The translations under genes and the position numbers were made by a program. A DNA stretch of 64,000 bases from JAIBJN01 sp963847985 (GTDB lineage: Bacteria > Actinomycetota > Thermoleophilia > Gaiellales > Gaiellaceae), in contig CAWKBS010000001.1 of NCBI GenBank assembly GCA_963847985.1, positions 62,001-126,000 on the forward strand, given 5' to 3'. The notes under the pieces are model-generated. The model was not told where the DNA came from and made no database searches. It saw only the letters and a list, made by a program, of their open reading frames with translations. Shown piece by piece: positions 1-8,357 of the stretch. Position 1 is the stretch's first letter; each line of letters opens with the position of its first letter.

Positions 1-25
1 GGGGTTTCCTCCGTCTACGGAGAAG

Positions 26-715
26 ATGAGACCTCTGCTTCTCCTCGCGCTCGCCGCCGCTCTGGGCCTTTCGGCCTGTGGCGCGGGCGAGGAAGCCGGC
101 TCCGGCTCCACGGCTGAGGAGCCCGAGCCGACGGCCGTCCCCGCCGCCGCCCGCGTCGTCTGCGGCCCCGAAGGGGCGCAGGTCGAGACCGCCACGGTCG
201 CGCCTCAGGCGGACGGAGTCCACGTCGAGATCGTGAACGAGACGGACGCCGAGCGCTCGTTCTCGCTCACCGCCGCCGACACCGGCATGGGCTTCCCCGC
301 GCCCCCCGGGACGACCGAGCAGGTCGTCGACCTCGGGCCCGGGGCGCTCACTGTCGGCTGCGACGACCCGGCGGTCGAGCCGGGGCCCGGCGAGCCCATC
401 GAGATCGTCGACCCGGAGGGGCTCTGGGTCTCGACGCGGCTCGCGTGCGCAGAGCAGTTCTCGGCGGTCACCGACTACATCCAGGGCGCGAAGGGCGAGA
501 CCGCGGACCCGCTCGAGGCCGCCCGCAAGGCGGTCGAGGGCTACGGGCTCGAGCCCGACGACGTCTTCGAGCCGGCCGGCTACCCGGAGGCCGAGGTTCC
601 GAAGGTCCGCCTCGTCCGGGCGGGCGAGCCGCTCGCGATCGTCGACCTCATGGACGACGGCAGCGGCAAGTGGCTCGTGGGCACGATCACGGGCTGCTCG
701 TCCCTCGAGAGCTAG
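26..715 (+). CDS. secreted lipoprotein of unknown function
   Basis: A 229-residue protein with a classic lipoprotein signal: a short positive start, a leucine/alanine-rich core and the lipobox LSAC, giving a lipidated Cys at about residue 18. A Glu/Pro-rich spacer follows, then two small globular segments each holding Cys residues (VVCGPEG, VGCDD, LACAEQ, ITGCSS) that could form disulfides outside the cell. I do not recognise the domain. It points toward the ppdK gene and the two stop codons overlap, so the pair is convergent. The start lies only 25 bases from the window edge; a GGAG-like Shine-Dalgarno precedes the ATG, so the gene is probably complete. Confidence 0.75.
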   Translation: MRPLLLLALAAALGLSACGAGEEAGSGSTAEEPEPTAVPAAARVVCGPEGAQVETATVAPQADGVHVEIVNETDAERSFSLTAADTGMGFPAPPGTTEQVVDLGPGALTVGCDDPAVEPGPGEPIEIVDPEGLWVSTRLACAEQFSAVTDYIQGAKGETADPLEAARKAVEGYGLEPDDVFEPAGYPEAEVPKVRLVRAGEPLAIVDLMDDGSGKWLVGTITGCSSLES

Positions 716-3330
716 CCGCCGACCTGCACCGTCGTGACGCCGCGCTCGGCCAGCGTCGCCTGTGCGGCGGCCAGCCTCGCCAGCGGAACGCGGAACGGCG
801 AGCACGACACGTAGGCGAGCCCGAGCTCGTGGCAGAACGTGACCGAGCGCGGGTCGCCGCCGTGCTCGCCGCAGATGCCGAGCTTGATCTCGGGATCGAC
901 GCCGCGCGCGCGCTCGACCGCGATCCGCATGAGCTCGCCCACGCCGCTCACGTCCAGCGTCTCGAACGGGTTCGTGTCGAGGATCCGATCCTCGAGGTAA
1001 TGCGTCAGGAACTTCCCCTCGGCGTCGTCGCGTGAGAAGCCGAGCGTGGTCTGGGTGAGGTCGTTCGTCCCGAAGCTGAAGAAGTCGGCCTCGGCGGCGA
1101 TCTCGTCGGCGCGCACACAGGCCCGCGGGAGCTCGATCATCGTCCCGATCTGGTAGTCGAGCCGTCCGGAGGCCTGCTCCAGCTCTGCAGCAGCCGTTTC
1201 GAGCGTCTGCGCGCGGAGACGCCTCAGCTCCTCCGCGAAGCCGACGAGCGGGTGCATGATCTCGACCAACGGCGACGCCCCGCTCAGCTCGGCGACAGCC
1301 AGCGCCGCCCGGACGATCGCCCGCACCTGCATCTCGTAGATCTCCGGGTAGAGGAGCCCGAGCCGGCAGCCGCGCGTGCCCAGCATCGGATTCGACTCGT
1401 GGAGCGCCCGGATGCGTCGGGCCATCTCCTCGGACTCGGCCTCCTCGAGCGGGGGCAGGAACTCGTGGAGCGGCGGATCGAGCAGCCGGATCGTCACCGG
1501 CAACCCGGCCATTGCCGTGAAGATGCCTTCGAAGTCGGCCTGCTGGAGCGGAAGCAGGCGGTCGAGCGCCTCGCGCCGGTCGTCCTCCGAGGAGGCGAGG
1601 ATCATGGCCCGAACGACCGGGAGGCGCTCCTCCGCCATGAACATGTGCTCGGTCCGGCAGAGCCCGATGCCTTCGGCGCCGAACTCGCGCGCTTTGGCCG
1701 CGTCCTCGGGCGTGTCCGCGTTCGCGCGCACGCGCATGCGCCGCACGTCGTCGGCCCACCCGAGCAGGGTTTCGAAGTTCTGGTCGATCTGCGGGGGAAC
1801 GAGCGGCACCTCGCCGACGATCACGTCGCCGGTGCCCCCGTCGATCGTGAGCAGGTCTCCCTCGGCGAGCTCACGGTCGCCGAGGCGGATGCGCCGCGAG
1901 GCGAGGTCGATCGAGAGCGCCTCGCAACCGGACACGCACGGCTTCCCCATCCCGCGCGCGACCACCGCAGCGTGCGAGGTCATGCCCCCGTGCGCGGTGA
2001 GAACCCCTTGGGCCTCGATGATCCCGTGGATGTCGTCCGGGGTCGTCTCCCTGCGCACGAGGACGACGGCCTCGCCGCTCTTCCCCAGTTCCTGGGCGCG
2101 GTCGGCATCGAGGACGATCCTGCCCGTGGCGGCGCCAGGCGAGGCGTTCAGCCCGCGCGCGGCCACCTCGTACTCGGCGCCCGGATCGATCATCGGATGG
2201 AGGAGCTGGTCGAGCTGCCCCGGGTCGATCCGCGCTACCGCCTCCTCCTGCGTCAGCAGGCCCTCGGCGACCATGTCGACCGCGATGCGAAGCGCGGCCG
2301 CGGCGGTCCGCTTTCCGGTGCGCGTCTGGAGCAGGTAGAGCGCCCCCTCCTCGATCGTGAACTCGATGTCCTGCATCTCGCGGTAGTGCTCCTCGAGCCG
2401 CGCCGTCGTCTCCAGTAGCTGCCCGTGGGCCGCGGGGAAGCGCTCTTGCATCGCGGCGATCGGCTCGGGCGTGCGGATCCCCGCCACGACGTCCTCGCCC
2501 TGCGCGTTGGCGAGCAGCTCGCCCCAGAGGCCGGGCTCCCCGGTGGAGGGATCGCGCGTGAACGCGACGCCCGTGCCGGACTCGTCGCCGCGGTTCCCGA
2601 ACACCATCTGGACGACGTTCACGGCGGTCCCGAGATCGTCCGGGATCGCGTTGGCGCGCCGGTAGACCTGCGCCCTGGGCGTGTTCCAGGAGTCGAAGAC
2701 CGCCTCGACGGAGCGCGCGAGCTGCTCGCGCGCGTCCTGCGGGAACGGCCCGTCCGCGTGCTCGGCGTACAGCTCGAGGAAGCGGCCCGTGAGCTCGCGG
2801 AGGTCGGCCGCGTCGAGGTCGACGTCCTGCGCGACGCCCCGCTCCAACTTCATCGCGGTCAGCTCCCGCTCGAAGAGCTGCCCGTCGACGCCGGCGACGA
2901 CATCCCCGAACATCTGCACGAGACGCCGGTAGGCGTCGAAGGCGAAGCGGTCGTTCCCGGTCCTCCGGGCGAGCCCCTCCACCGCCTCGTCGTTCAGGCC
3001 CAGGTTCAGGATCGTGTCCATCATCCCCGGCATCGAGACGGCGGCGCCCGAGCGCACGGAGACGAGGAGCGGGTCGGTAGGGTCGCCGAAGCGCTTGCCG
3101 GCCGTCTCCTCGAGCCGCCCGACCGCTTCCGCGATCTCGTCGTGGAGCCCGTCCGGGACGGCGCCGCCCAGCCGCATGTACTCCCGGCAAGCCTCGGTCG
3201 TCACGGTGAAGCCGGCCGGCACCGGGAGCCCGATCGCGGTCATCTCGGCGAGGCCGACGCCTTTGCCGCCAAGAAGGTCGCGCCCGAGGCTGCCGCCTTC
3301 GGAGAAGTCGTAGACGTACTGCGTCGCCAT
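712..3330 (-). CDS. ppdK: pyruvate, phosphate dikinase
   Basis: PPDK interconverts pyruvate + ATP + phosphate and phosphoenolpyruvate + AMP + pyrophosphate, linking glycolysis and gluconeogenesis. The 872 residues match the family's usual length. The order is an N-terminal ATP-grasp domain opening with GGKGVGLAEM, a central swivelling phosphohistidine domain (GGMTSHAAVVARG, His near residue 450) and a C-terminal PEP/pyruvate TIM barrel ending in the catalytic Cys motif SCSPFRVP near residue 843. I chose the ATG at 3330 because GAGG lies just upstream; an ATG at 3354 in frame lacks a Shine-Dalgarno. The Thr beside the catalytic His is the known target of PpsR-type regulators, and such a regulator is encoded 0.8 kb upstream. 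Confidence 0.97.
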   Translation of the reverse strand: MATQYVYDFSEGGSLGRDLLGGKGVGLAEMTAIGLPVPAGFTVTTEACREYMRLGGAVPDGLHDEIAEAVGRLEETAGKRFGDPTDPLLVSVRSGAAVSMPGMMDTILNLGLNDEAVEGLARRTGNDRFAFDAYRRLVQMFGDVVAGVDGQLFERELTAMKLERGVAQDVDLDAADLRELTGRFLELYAEHADGPFPQDAREQLARSVEAVFDSWNTPRAQVYRRANAIPDDLGTAVNVVQMVFGNRGDESGTGVAFTRDPSTGEPGLWGELLANAQGEDVVAGIRTPEPIAAMQERFPAAHGQLLETTARLEEHYREMQDIEFTIEEGALYLLQTRTGKRTAAAALRIAVDMVAEGLLTQEEAVARIDPGQLDQLLHPMIDPGAEYEVAARGLNASPGAATGRIVLDADRAQELGKSGEAVVLVRRETTPDDIHGIIEAQGVLTAHGGMTSHAAVVARGMGKPCVSGCEALSIDLASRRIRLGDRELAEGDLLTIDGGTGDVIVGEVPLVPPQIDQNFETLLGWADDVRRMRVRANADTPEDAAKAREFGAEGIGLCRTEHMFMAEERLPVVRAMILASSEDDRREALDRLLPLQQADFEGIFTAMAGLPVTIRLLDPPLHEFLPPLEEAESEEMARRIRALHESNPMLGTRGCRLGLLYPEIYEMQVRAIVRAALAVAELSGASPLVEIMHPLVGFAEELRRLRAQTLETAAAELEQASGRLDYQIGTMIELPRACVRADEIAAEADFFSFGTNDLTQTTLGFSRDDAEGKFLTHYLEDRILDTNPFETLDVSGVGELMRIAVERARGVDPEIKLGICGEHGGDPRSVTFCHELGLAYVSCSPFRVPLARLAAAQATLAERGVTTVQVGG

Positions 3331-3354
3331 CGCCCTGGCCTCGAATTCTCCCAT

Positions 3355-3682
3355 CGGGCGGGTTTCCGTGCACCCAGGAGTTCGACGAGATGCCGTCTGT
3401 GCCGCCGGAACGCGCTGCTCGCCCCGAAAGCGGTGTCCTCAGTCGCGCCCGTAGCATCCCGCTACGAGCGCTCCCTGCGTCCTTGTCTCGGAACGACCAG
3501 CGCACCCCGGCGACGAGCAACATCACGCCAAACCCTCCTGACAGGATCCCCCGGCAGGGGAATAGCGCCCGTTGCGCTTCTCGGCCATCGTCAGAACTCG
3601 GGCTAGGCAGACGCGGGGCGCCGCAGCCTACGTCTCGGCCCGAGAGAGAGGCGGTCGTGGCACCACGGGCCGCCTCTTCTAT
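3355..3682. other. structured non-coding interval upstream of ppdK
   Basis: About 330 bases without codon periodicity lie between the YciI-like gene and ppdK. They hold several strong inverted repeats: CGTAGC/GCTACG around 3467-3483, a CCCC/GGGG hairpin near 3550, a nested stem CTCGGGC...GCCCGAG (about 3597-3644) enclosing TAGGC...GCCTA, and a terminator-like hairpin at 3648-3676. It could be a long ppdK leader on the minus strand or a small RNA on the plus strand. No known riboswitch core was recognised. Confidence 0.4.
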
Positions 3683-3686
3683 TTAA
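3648..3686 (+). terminator. intrinsic terminator hairpin, T-rich tail on plus strand
   Basis: GAGGCGG (3648-3654) pairs with CCGCCTC (3670-3676). An inner CGTGG/CCACG stem closes the loop, and TTCTATTTAA follows. The T-rich side faces the plus strand, where no protein gene ends nearby. On the minus strand it lies just after the YciI-like stop codon, so it may work in both directions. Confidence 0.55.
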
Positions 3687-3973
3687 CGACCGTCGAGCCG
3701 GATCGTCCACGGATCGACGGCGTCGACCACGAGGTGGGACCCGCTCCACGGGTCGCGGGCGAGCGTGCTGCGGACGGCCTCCTCCGACTCGGCCTCGACG
3801 GCGTGCACGACGCGGAACTCGTCCGCGAGCGGCCCGCCCAGAACGATGAAGCCCTCCGCCGCGAGGCCGTCCATGAAATCGGCGTGCGCCTGCCAGCCGG
3901 ACTGCTCCTCGAGCGGCCGCGAGCGGTCGTACTCGGGGCCGGAGCGGTGGATCACGACGTGGAACATCGCCAT
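3683..3973 (-). CDS. YciI-family (YCII-related) small protein
   Basis: A 96-residue protein resembling the YciI ferredoxin-fold family: MFHVVIHRSGPEYD strand, a HADFMDGLAAEG helix, the family-typical FIVLGGPLADE turn and a C-terminal DPWTIRLDGR. YciI-like proteins are small dimers, often proposed to be enzymes acting on small aromatic or lactone compounds, but the role here is unknown. It lies between the ppsR operon and ppdK on the same strand and is followed directly by a hairpin terminator, so it may close the glyQ-glyS-ppsR transcript. Confidence 0.8.
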   Translation of the reverse strand: MAMFHVVIHRSGPEYDRSRPLEEQSGWQAHADFMDGLAAEGFIVLGGPLADEFRVVHAVEAESEEAVRSTLARDPWSGSHLVVDAVDPWTIRLDGR

Positions 3974-4003
3974 GCCCGCCTTATACCAGCCGGCGCCGCG
4001 GGG

Positions 4004-4162
4004 TCAGGCTGCGCCGCCGTCGCGCCTGTGCGCGAGCCACTCGATCAGGCGGATCCCGACCCACACCGGCGTGAGGAGGACGTAGAAGACGAACAGGCCG
4101 AGCACGAGGAGCACCATCCAGACGGGCCACCAGTACCACGGAATCGGGGGCTTCGCGGTCAC
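4004..4162 (-). CDS. 52-residue membrane protein coupled to ppsR
   Basis: A short GTG-started frame whose start overlaps the TGA of ppsR (GTGA), so the two are probably translationally coupled. The 52 residues begin VTAKPPIPWYWWPVW, run through one strong hydrophobic helix (MVLLVLGLFVFYVLL), and end in a basic amphipathic tail (IRLIEWLAHRRDG). This is a single-pass or hairpin inner-membrane protein. I do not recognise a family. It is supported by the stop/start overlap, the uninterrupted frame and a composition typical of a transmembrane protein. It lies 30 bases before the YciI-like gene. Confidence 0.6.
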   Translation of the reverse strand: MTAKPPIPWYWWPVWMVLLVLGLFVFYVLLTPVWVGIRLIEWLAHRRDGGAA

Positions 4163-4983
4163 TTCTCGGCGCCGGTCCTCAGCCTGCCCTCCTCGACGAG
4201 GCGAACGATCCGCCGCGCGGTCTCCTCGATCGCGAGGTTGGAGACCTCGATGACCGGGCAGCCGAGCCGCTTGTGGATCGACTCGGCGTACTCGAGCTCC
4301 TCGTAGATCTCTGCAAGATCGGCGTACCGGCCGCCGCCGCCCATCCCGCGCACGCGTTCACCGCGGATCGCAGCCAGCCGCTCGGCGTCGATGGTCAACC
4401 CGACGACGGCTGCGGGGTCGACCTTCCAGAGCTCCGGTGGCGGCTCGATGTCTTTCACGATCGGCACGTTGGCCGTCTTGTACCCGAGATACGCGAGGTA
4501 CATCGAGAGCGGCGTCTTCGAGCTGCGCGAGACGCCCACCAGGACGATGTCCGCCTCGGGGAGCTCGCGCGCCGCCGCACCGTCGTCGTAGCGGACGGCG
4601 AACTCGATGGCGGCGATCCGCTTGAAGTAGCTGGCGTCGAGCGCGGTGCGCGCGCCGGCCCGGCGGGTGGCCGGCGCGCCCGAGACGCGGGCGACGGCCT
4701 CGATCGGATGGCCGAGCAGGTCACAGTAGTGGAGCCGGTAGCGCCGGCAGAGCGTTCGCATCACCTCGCGCAGCTCCGACTCGACGAGCGTGAAGAGCAC
4801 GACCGCGCGACGTCCGCGCGCCCGCTGCGCGGCGAGATGGACGTCCTCGACTGCGGCGATGCGCGGATGGCGCACGACCTCGAACTCCTGCCCCGGGAAC
4901 TGCGCCTCCACCGCCTCCACCACCCGGGCCGCTGTCTCCCCCGTCGAGTCGGAGACAACGTGGAGCTCGACGGGATCCGCCAC
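4159..4983 (-). CDS. ppsR: PPDK regulatory protein (kinase/pyrophosphorylase, DUF299)
   Basis: Bifunctional regulators of this family phosphorylate a Thr next to the catalytic His of PPDK (or PEP synthase) using ADP and reverse this with phosphate, switching the enzyme off and on. The 274 residues show the family start VELHVVSDSTGETA, the P-loop-like GVSRSSKTPLSMYLA and the conserved C-terminal region ending near RIVRLVEEGR. The GTG start at 4983 lies two bases after the glyS stop. Its target ppdK is 0.8 kb downstream on the same strand, so target and regulator are near neighbours. Confidence 0.92.
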   Translation of the reverse strand: MADPVELHVVSDSTGETAARVVEAVEAQFPGQEFEVVRHPRIAAVEDVHLAAQRARGRRAVVLFTLVESELREVMRTLCRRYRLHYCDLLGHPIEAVARVSGAPATRRAGARTALDASYFKRIAAIEFAVRYDDGAAARELPEADIVLVGVSRSSKTPLSMYLAYLGYKTANVPIVKDIEPPPELWKVDPAAVVGLTIDAERLAAIRGERVRGMGGGGRYADLAEIYEELEYAESIHKRLGCPVIEVSNLAIEETARRIVRLVEEGRLRTGAEK

Positions 4984-4985
4984 GG

Positions 4986-6917
4986 CTAGCGGGGGATCTG
5001 CGAGAGGTCGCCGAGGGCGCCGACCGCGTCGCGCACGTCCAGTAGCAAACGCAGGCGGTTGGCGCGGACGCGCTCGTCCTCGGCCATCACGAGCACCTCG
5101 TCGAAGAAGCGATCGACGGGCGGGCCCAGCTCGGCGGCGGCGGCGACCGCCGCAGGGAAGTCCCGCTCGGCCACGGCTGCCTCGATCCGCGGCGACGCGC
5201 CTCCCAGCGCCTCGATCAGCGCCGTCTCCGCTTCGTCGGTGGCGAGCCCCGGGTCGAGGGAAGCGGCCGCCCCGTCGGCGCGGCCGGCGAGCCTGTTCGA
5301 GCGATCGTAGGCGACGTAGGCCTGATTGAACGCTTCCGACGAGGCCTCGGCGTGCAGGGTGCGTGCGAGCTCGGCCACCGCACCGAGCTCGGAGACGCTG
5401 CCCGCGCGCGCGGCCCTGGTGAACTCGACCGGCACGTCGAGCACGCCCTCCAGCCGCTCGAAGACGAAGTCGGCCACGTCGACGGGATCGTCCTTGACGT
5501 TGGCGTCCTGCTGGACGAGCAGCTGCAGGTCGCGCTGGACGAGCGGCGCGACGTCGATCCCGAGCCCACCCTCGACCGCAAGTCGGCAGAGCCCGATCGC
5601 GGCGCGGCGCAGGCCATGCGGGTCGCGCGAGCCGGTCGGCCGCTGGCCCAGCGCGAAGGAGACCGTGAGGTTGTCGATCTTCTCCGCAGCGGCGAGGACG
5701 CGCCCCTGTTCCGTCTGCGGCAGCTCGCCGTCGGCGGAGTCCGGCAGGTACTGCTCCTCGATTCCGGCGCAGACACCCTCCGGGAAGCCCGCGAGCCGCG
5801 CGTACTCCGCCCCGATGTGGCCTTCGAGATCGGGGAACTCCCGCACGAGCTCGGCCGCCTGGTCGGCCTTCGCCAGGCGTGCCGCCTCGCGCGAGGCCTC
5901 TCCCCCGCCGAGCTCTCCCACGAGCTCCTGCAGGCGCGCGGCCTTGTCGGCGAAGCTGCCCGCCCCGGCGACGAAGGTGATGGCGTCGAGCCCGCCGGCG
6001 AGCGCCTCGATCCCCTTCGCCAGGTCGCGCTCGAAGGTGAAGTGCGCGTCCTCGAGCCGGCCTTCCAGCACGCGCTCGTTGCCTGCGATCACCACCTTCG
6101 GGTCGCCGCCGTTCGCCACGAACGCGAACCGGGCGCCCTCGAGCGGGAAGTAGCGCTGGTGCGACTGCATGGCCGTTTGAACGACGCGCGGCGGCAGCTC
6201 GAGGAAGCGCTCGTCGAAGCTCCCGGTGAGAACGACCGGGCTCTCGACCAGGAAGACGACCTCCTCGATCACCCCCGCGGGGTCGCGCCAGCCGCCGATC
6301 GCGTCCAGACCTTCGAGGATCAGGCGCCGGCGCTCCTCCTGGTCGGGCTCGACCCCTGCCGCTCGCAGGACGTCGATGTACTCGTCCGCGCGCGGAAGCT
6401 CGACCTCCCCGCCGGTGAAGCGATGGCCGTAGGTGAGGTGGCCGGCCGTGAGCCCGGCCGCCTCGACGTCGACCGTGTTGCGGTCGAGCTTGGCGCATAG
6501 CCAGCGGACCGGCCGCGAGAAGCGCAGGCCGCCCTTCTCCCAGACCATCGACTTTCCGAACCCCAGCCCCTGCACGATCGCGGCGAGCTTCTCGGGCAGC
6601 GCCTCGGATGCCGGCCGGCCGGTCACAGTGACGCCGAGAAAGCCCTCGCGGACCTCGAGGTCGTCCTCGGTCACGCCCTGCTTGCGCGCGAAACCGGCCG
6701 CGGCCTTCTCGCGCAGATCCTCCGGCGGGCCCTGGACCCAGCGGTCCGGCTCCCGCTCCGCCACCTCCGAGACGAGCAACGCCAGGCGCCGCGGGCCGAC
6801 GTAGACCTCCCCCTCCCCCAGCTCGGGCAGCCAGCGCTCGCGGAGCTGTGTCTCGGCCTCGCGGCAGGCAGAAGCCGGGAGCTCCTCGCACCCGATCTCA
6901 AACAGCAGGCTCGGCAA
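4986..6917 (-). CDS. glyS: glycyl-tRNA synthetase beta subunit
   Basis: Beta subunit of the alpha2beta2 bacterial glycyl-tRNA synthetase; it supplies tRNA recognition and domains needed for activity. The 643 residues begin LPSLLFEIGCEELPA, as in homologues, and contain GAGSFADKAARL and the DPHGLRRAAIGLCRL segment, then a C-terminal anticodon-binding (DALR-like) region. I prefer the TTG at 6917, preceded by GGAAAG, because it gives the family N-terminus; an ATG at 6941 would add eight residues. Either start overlaps the end of glyQ, so the subunits are coupled. Confidence 0.95.
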   Translation of the reverse strand: MPSLLFEIGCEELPASACREAETQLRERWLPELGEGEVYVGPRRLALLVSEVAEREPDRWVQGPPEDLREKAAAGFARKQGVTEDDLEVREGFLGVTVTGRPASEALPEKLAAIVQGLGFGKSMVWEKGGLRFSRPVRWLCAKLDRNTVDVEAAGLTAGHLTYGHRFTGGEVELPRADEYIDVLRAAGVEPDQEERRRLILEGLDAIGGWRDPAGVIEEVVFLVESPVVLTGSFDERFLELPPRVVQTAMQSHQRYFPLEGARFAFVANGGDPKVVIAGNERVLEGRLEDAHFTFERDLAKGIEALAGGLDAITFVAGAGSFADKAARLQELVGELGGGEASREAARLAKADQAAELVREFPDLEGHIGAEYARLAGFPEGVCAGIEEQYLPDSADGELPQTEQGRVLAAAEKIDNLTVSFALGQRPTGSRDPHGLRRAAIGLCRLAVEGGLGIDVAPLVQRDLQLLVQQDANVKDDPVDVADFVFERLEGVLDVPVEFTRAARAGSVSELGAVAELARTLHAEASSEAFNQAYVAYDRSNRLAGRADGAAASLDPGLATDEAETALIEALGGASPRIEAAVAERDFPAAVAAAAELGPPVDRFFDEVLVMAEDERVRANRLRLLLDVRDAVGALGDLSQIPR

Positions 6918-7761
6918 GGCTTTCCATCTGGAGCTCGGCAACGCTCCGGGCGAGGTTGCGAACGCGGCCGATGTAGGAGGCGCGCTCGGTCACGGAAATC
7001 GCCCCGCGCGCGTCGAGCAGGTTGAATGCGTGGGAGCACTTGAGCACCTGGTCGTAGGCGGGCAGCGGCAGCCCGAGCTCGACGAGCTGCCGGCACTCGG
7101 CCTCGTGCTCGCCGAAGCGGCGCATGAGCACGTCGACGGGCGCGGCTTCGAAGTTGTAGATCGACCACTGGCGCTCGTTCTCGCGGTAGATGTCGCCCCA
7201 GGTCACGCCGGGCGACCACTCGAGCTCGAACGCGCTGCGCTTGTTCTGCAGGAACATCGCGAGGCGCTCGAGGCCGTAGGTGATCTCGGCCGGGATGACG
7301 TCGAGCTCGAGGCCGCCGAGCTGCTGGAAGTACGTGAACTGCGTCACCTCCATCCCGTCCACCCAGACCTCCCAGCCGAGTCCCCACGCACCGAGCGTCG
7401 GGCCCTCCCAGTCGTCCTCGACGAGGCGCACGTCGTGCTTGGCGAGATCGATGCCCACGGCCTCGAGCGAGGCGAAGTAGCGGTCGAGCACGTCGGCCGG
7501 CGCCGGCTTGAGGATCACCTGGTACTGGTAGTAGTGCTGGAAGCGGTACGGGTTCTCGCCGTAGCGCCCGTCCGTCGGGCGGATGGACGGCTCCACGTAG
7601 GCGGTCCGCCAGGGCTCGGGGCCGAGGCACCGGATAACTGTCGCCGGATTGAACGTGCCGGCGCCGACCTCGGTGTGGTACGGCTGCATGACCACGCATC
7701 CCTCGTCCGCCCAGAAGCGCTCGAGGCGGGCGATCATGTCCTGGAAGTTCAGCGCGCTCAT
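6898..7761 (-). CDS. glyQ: glycyl-tRNA synthetase alpha subunit
   Basis: Catalytic alpha subunit that activates glycine and charges tRNA-Gly together with GlyS. The 287 residues contain the family hallmarks MIARLERFWADEGC, HTEVGAGTFNPAT, EPSIRPTDGRYGENP, LGGLELDVIPAEITYGLER and the ending SYIGRVRNLAR. A TAGCAT hexamer (7771-7776) lies nine bases before the ATG and may be its -10 box; this hexamer overlaps the stop codon of the upstream GNAT remnant. It heads the glyQ-glyS-ppsR operon. Confidence 0.97.
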   Translation of the reverse strand: MSALNFQDMIARLERFWADEGCVVMQPYHTEVGAGTFNPATVIRCLGPEPWRTAYVEPSIRPTDGRYGENPYRFQHYYQYQVILKPAPADVLDRYFASLEAVGIDLAKHDVRLVEDDWEGPTLGAWGLGWEVWVDGMEVTQFTYFQQLGGLELDVIPAEITYGLERLAMFLQNKRSAFELEWSPGVTWGDIYRENERQWSIYNFEAAPVDVLMRRFGEHEAECRQLVELGLPLPAYDQVLKCSHAFNLLDARGAISVTERASYIGRVRNLARSVAELQMESLAEPAV

Positions 7762-7773
7762 CGAGCGGACATG

Positions 7774-8184
7774 CTACGGGAGCCGCTCCATCACTCTCTC
7801 TTTCGGCGTGCCGAACCCGAAGCGTGCATAGAGCTCGTGCGCATCGGCCGTGTGGAGGAGCCACTTCAGGTGAGTGAACGGGCCATTGTCGACCATCTCC
7901 CGGACGACCCCGAGCCCACGGCCACGAAGCTCCGGGAGGACGTACACGTCGGCGAGGTACACGAACGAGACGCCGTCGGTGGCTGCGCGGCAGAAGCCGA
8001 CCTAGCTGCCGCCGTGGTACAGGCCGACGACGCGCTGAGCCTCGAGCACGAGTCGCTCGACCTCCTCACGCGAGCGGCCGTGCGCCCAGTAGGACTCCTC
8101 CGAAAGGAAGGCGTGGACGGCGTCGAGGTCGACCCGCGTCGGATCGTCGTCGAGCTCGAATCCGCCCTCAAGCCGCCTGATCAC
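7774..8184 (-). pseudogene. GNAT acetyltransferase interrupted by an in-frame TAG
   Basis: Two stretches in one frame make a single GNAT domain. The first (GTG at 8184) runs FELDDDPTRVDLDAVHAFLSEESYWA to GLYHGGS, then TAG at 8002-8004. The second continues VGFCRAATDGVSFVYLADVYVLPELRGRGLG, holding the acetyl-CoA-binding R/Q-x-x-G-x-G/A-type loop. Intact relatives would have a sense codon (probably Gln, CAG) where the TAG stands. The domain after the stop is well kept, so this is a recent inactivation, a sequencing error or a suppressed amber. A dispersed repeat copy lies upstream. Confidence 0.75.
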
Positions 8185-8243
8185 GGGCGAACCTTGCCAC
8201 GTTTGTGCGCAGCGCTCGGCTCTTGGCACGGACTCGTCACATT

Positions 8244-8322
8244 GCGCGCGCCACGCGTGCGTTTCTCGACGTTACGCTAGGAAGCGGGTGGTGGGAGAGG
8301 GGTGCCCCTAATACAAAGGGGC
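8244..8322. repeat. dispersed intergenic repeat, copy 1
   Basis: Copy 1 lies between recO and the GNAT remnant. On the plus strand it reads GCCACG (8250-8255), 17 bases, TACGCT (8273-8278), then the G-rich core AAGCGGGTGGTGGGAGAGGGG and TGCCCCTA. GCCCC (8304-8308) pairs with GGGGC (8318-8322). Three near-identical copies share the core at 8281-8310, 17350-17378 and 29599-29627. Confidence 0.85.
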
Positions 8323-8357
8323 TGGTCACCGCGACGGAGCGCCCTCGCCTCTGGGCT

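Noticed and set aside
712..3526. Long open frames antisense to or shifted from ppdK, for example an Arg-rich 551-codon frame.
   Set aside because: They are shadows of a high-GC gene: Arg/Ala/Gly-rich, no domain match, and they vanish where ppdK ends.
3350..3526. A possible short protein beginning at 3526 on the minus strand before ppdK.
   Set aside because: No third-position GC bias, no family resemblance, and the stretch is full of inverted repeats, so a non-coding reading is better.
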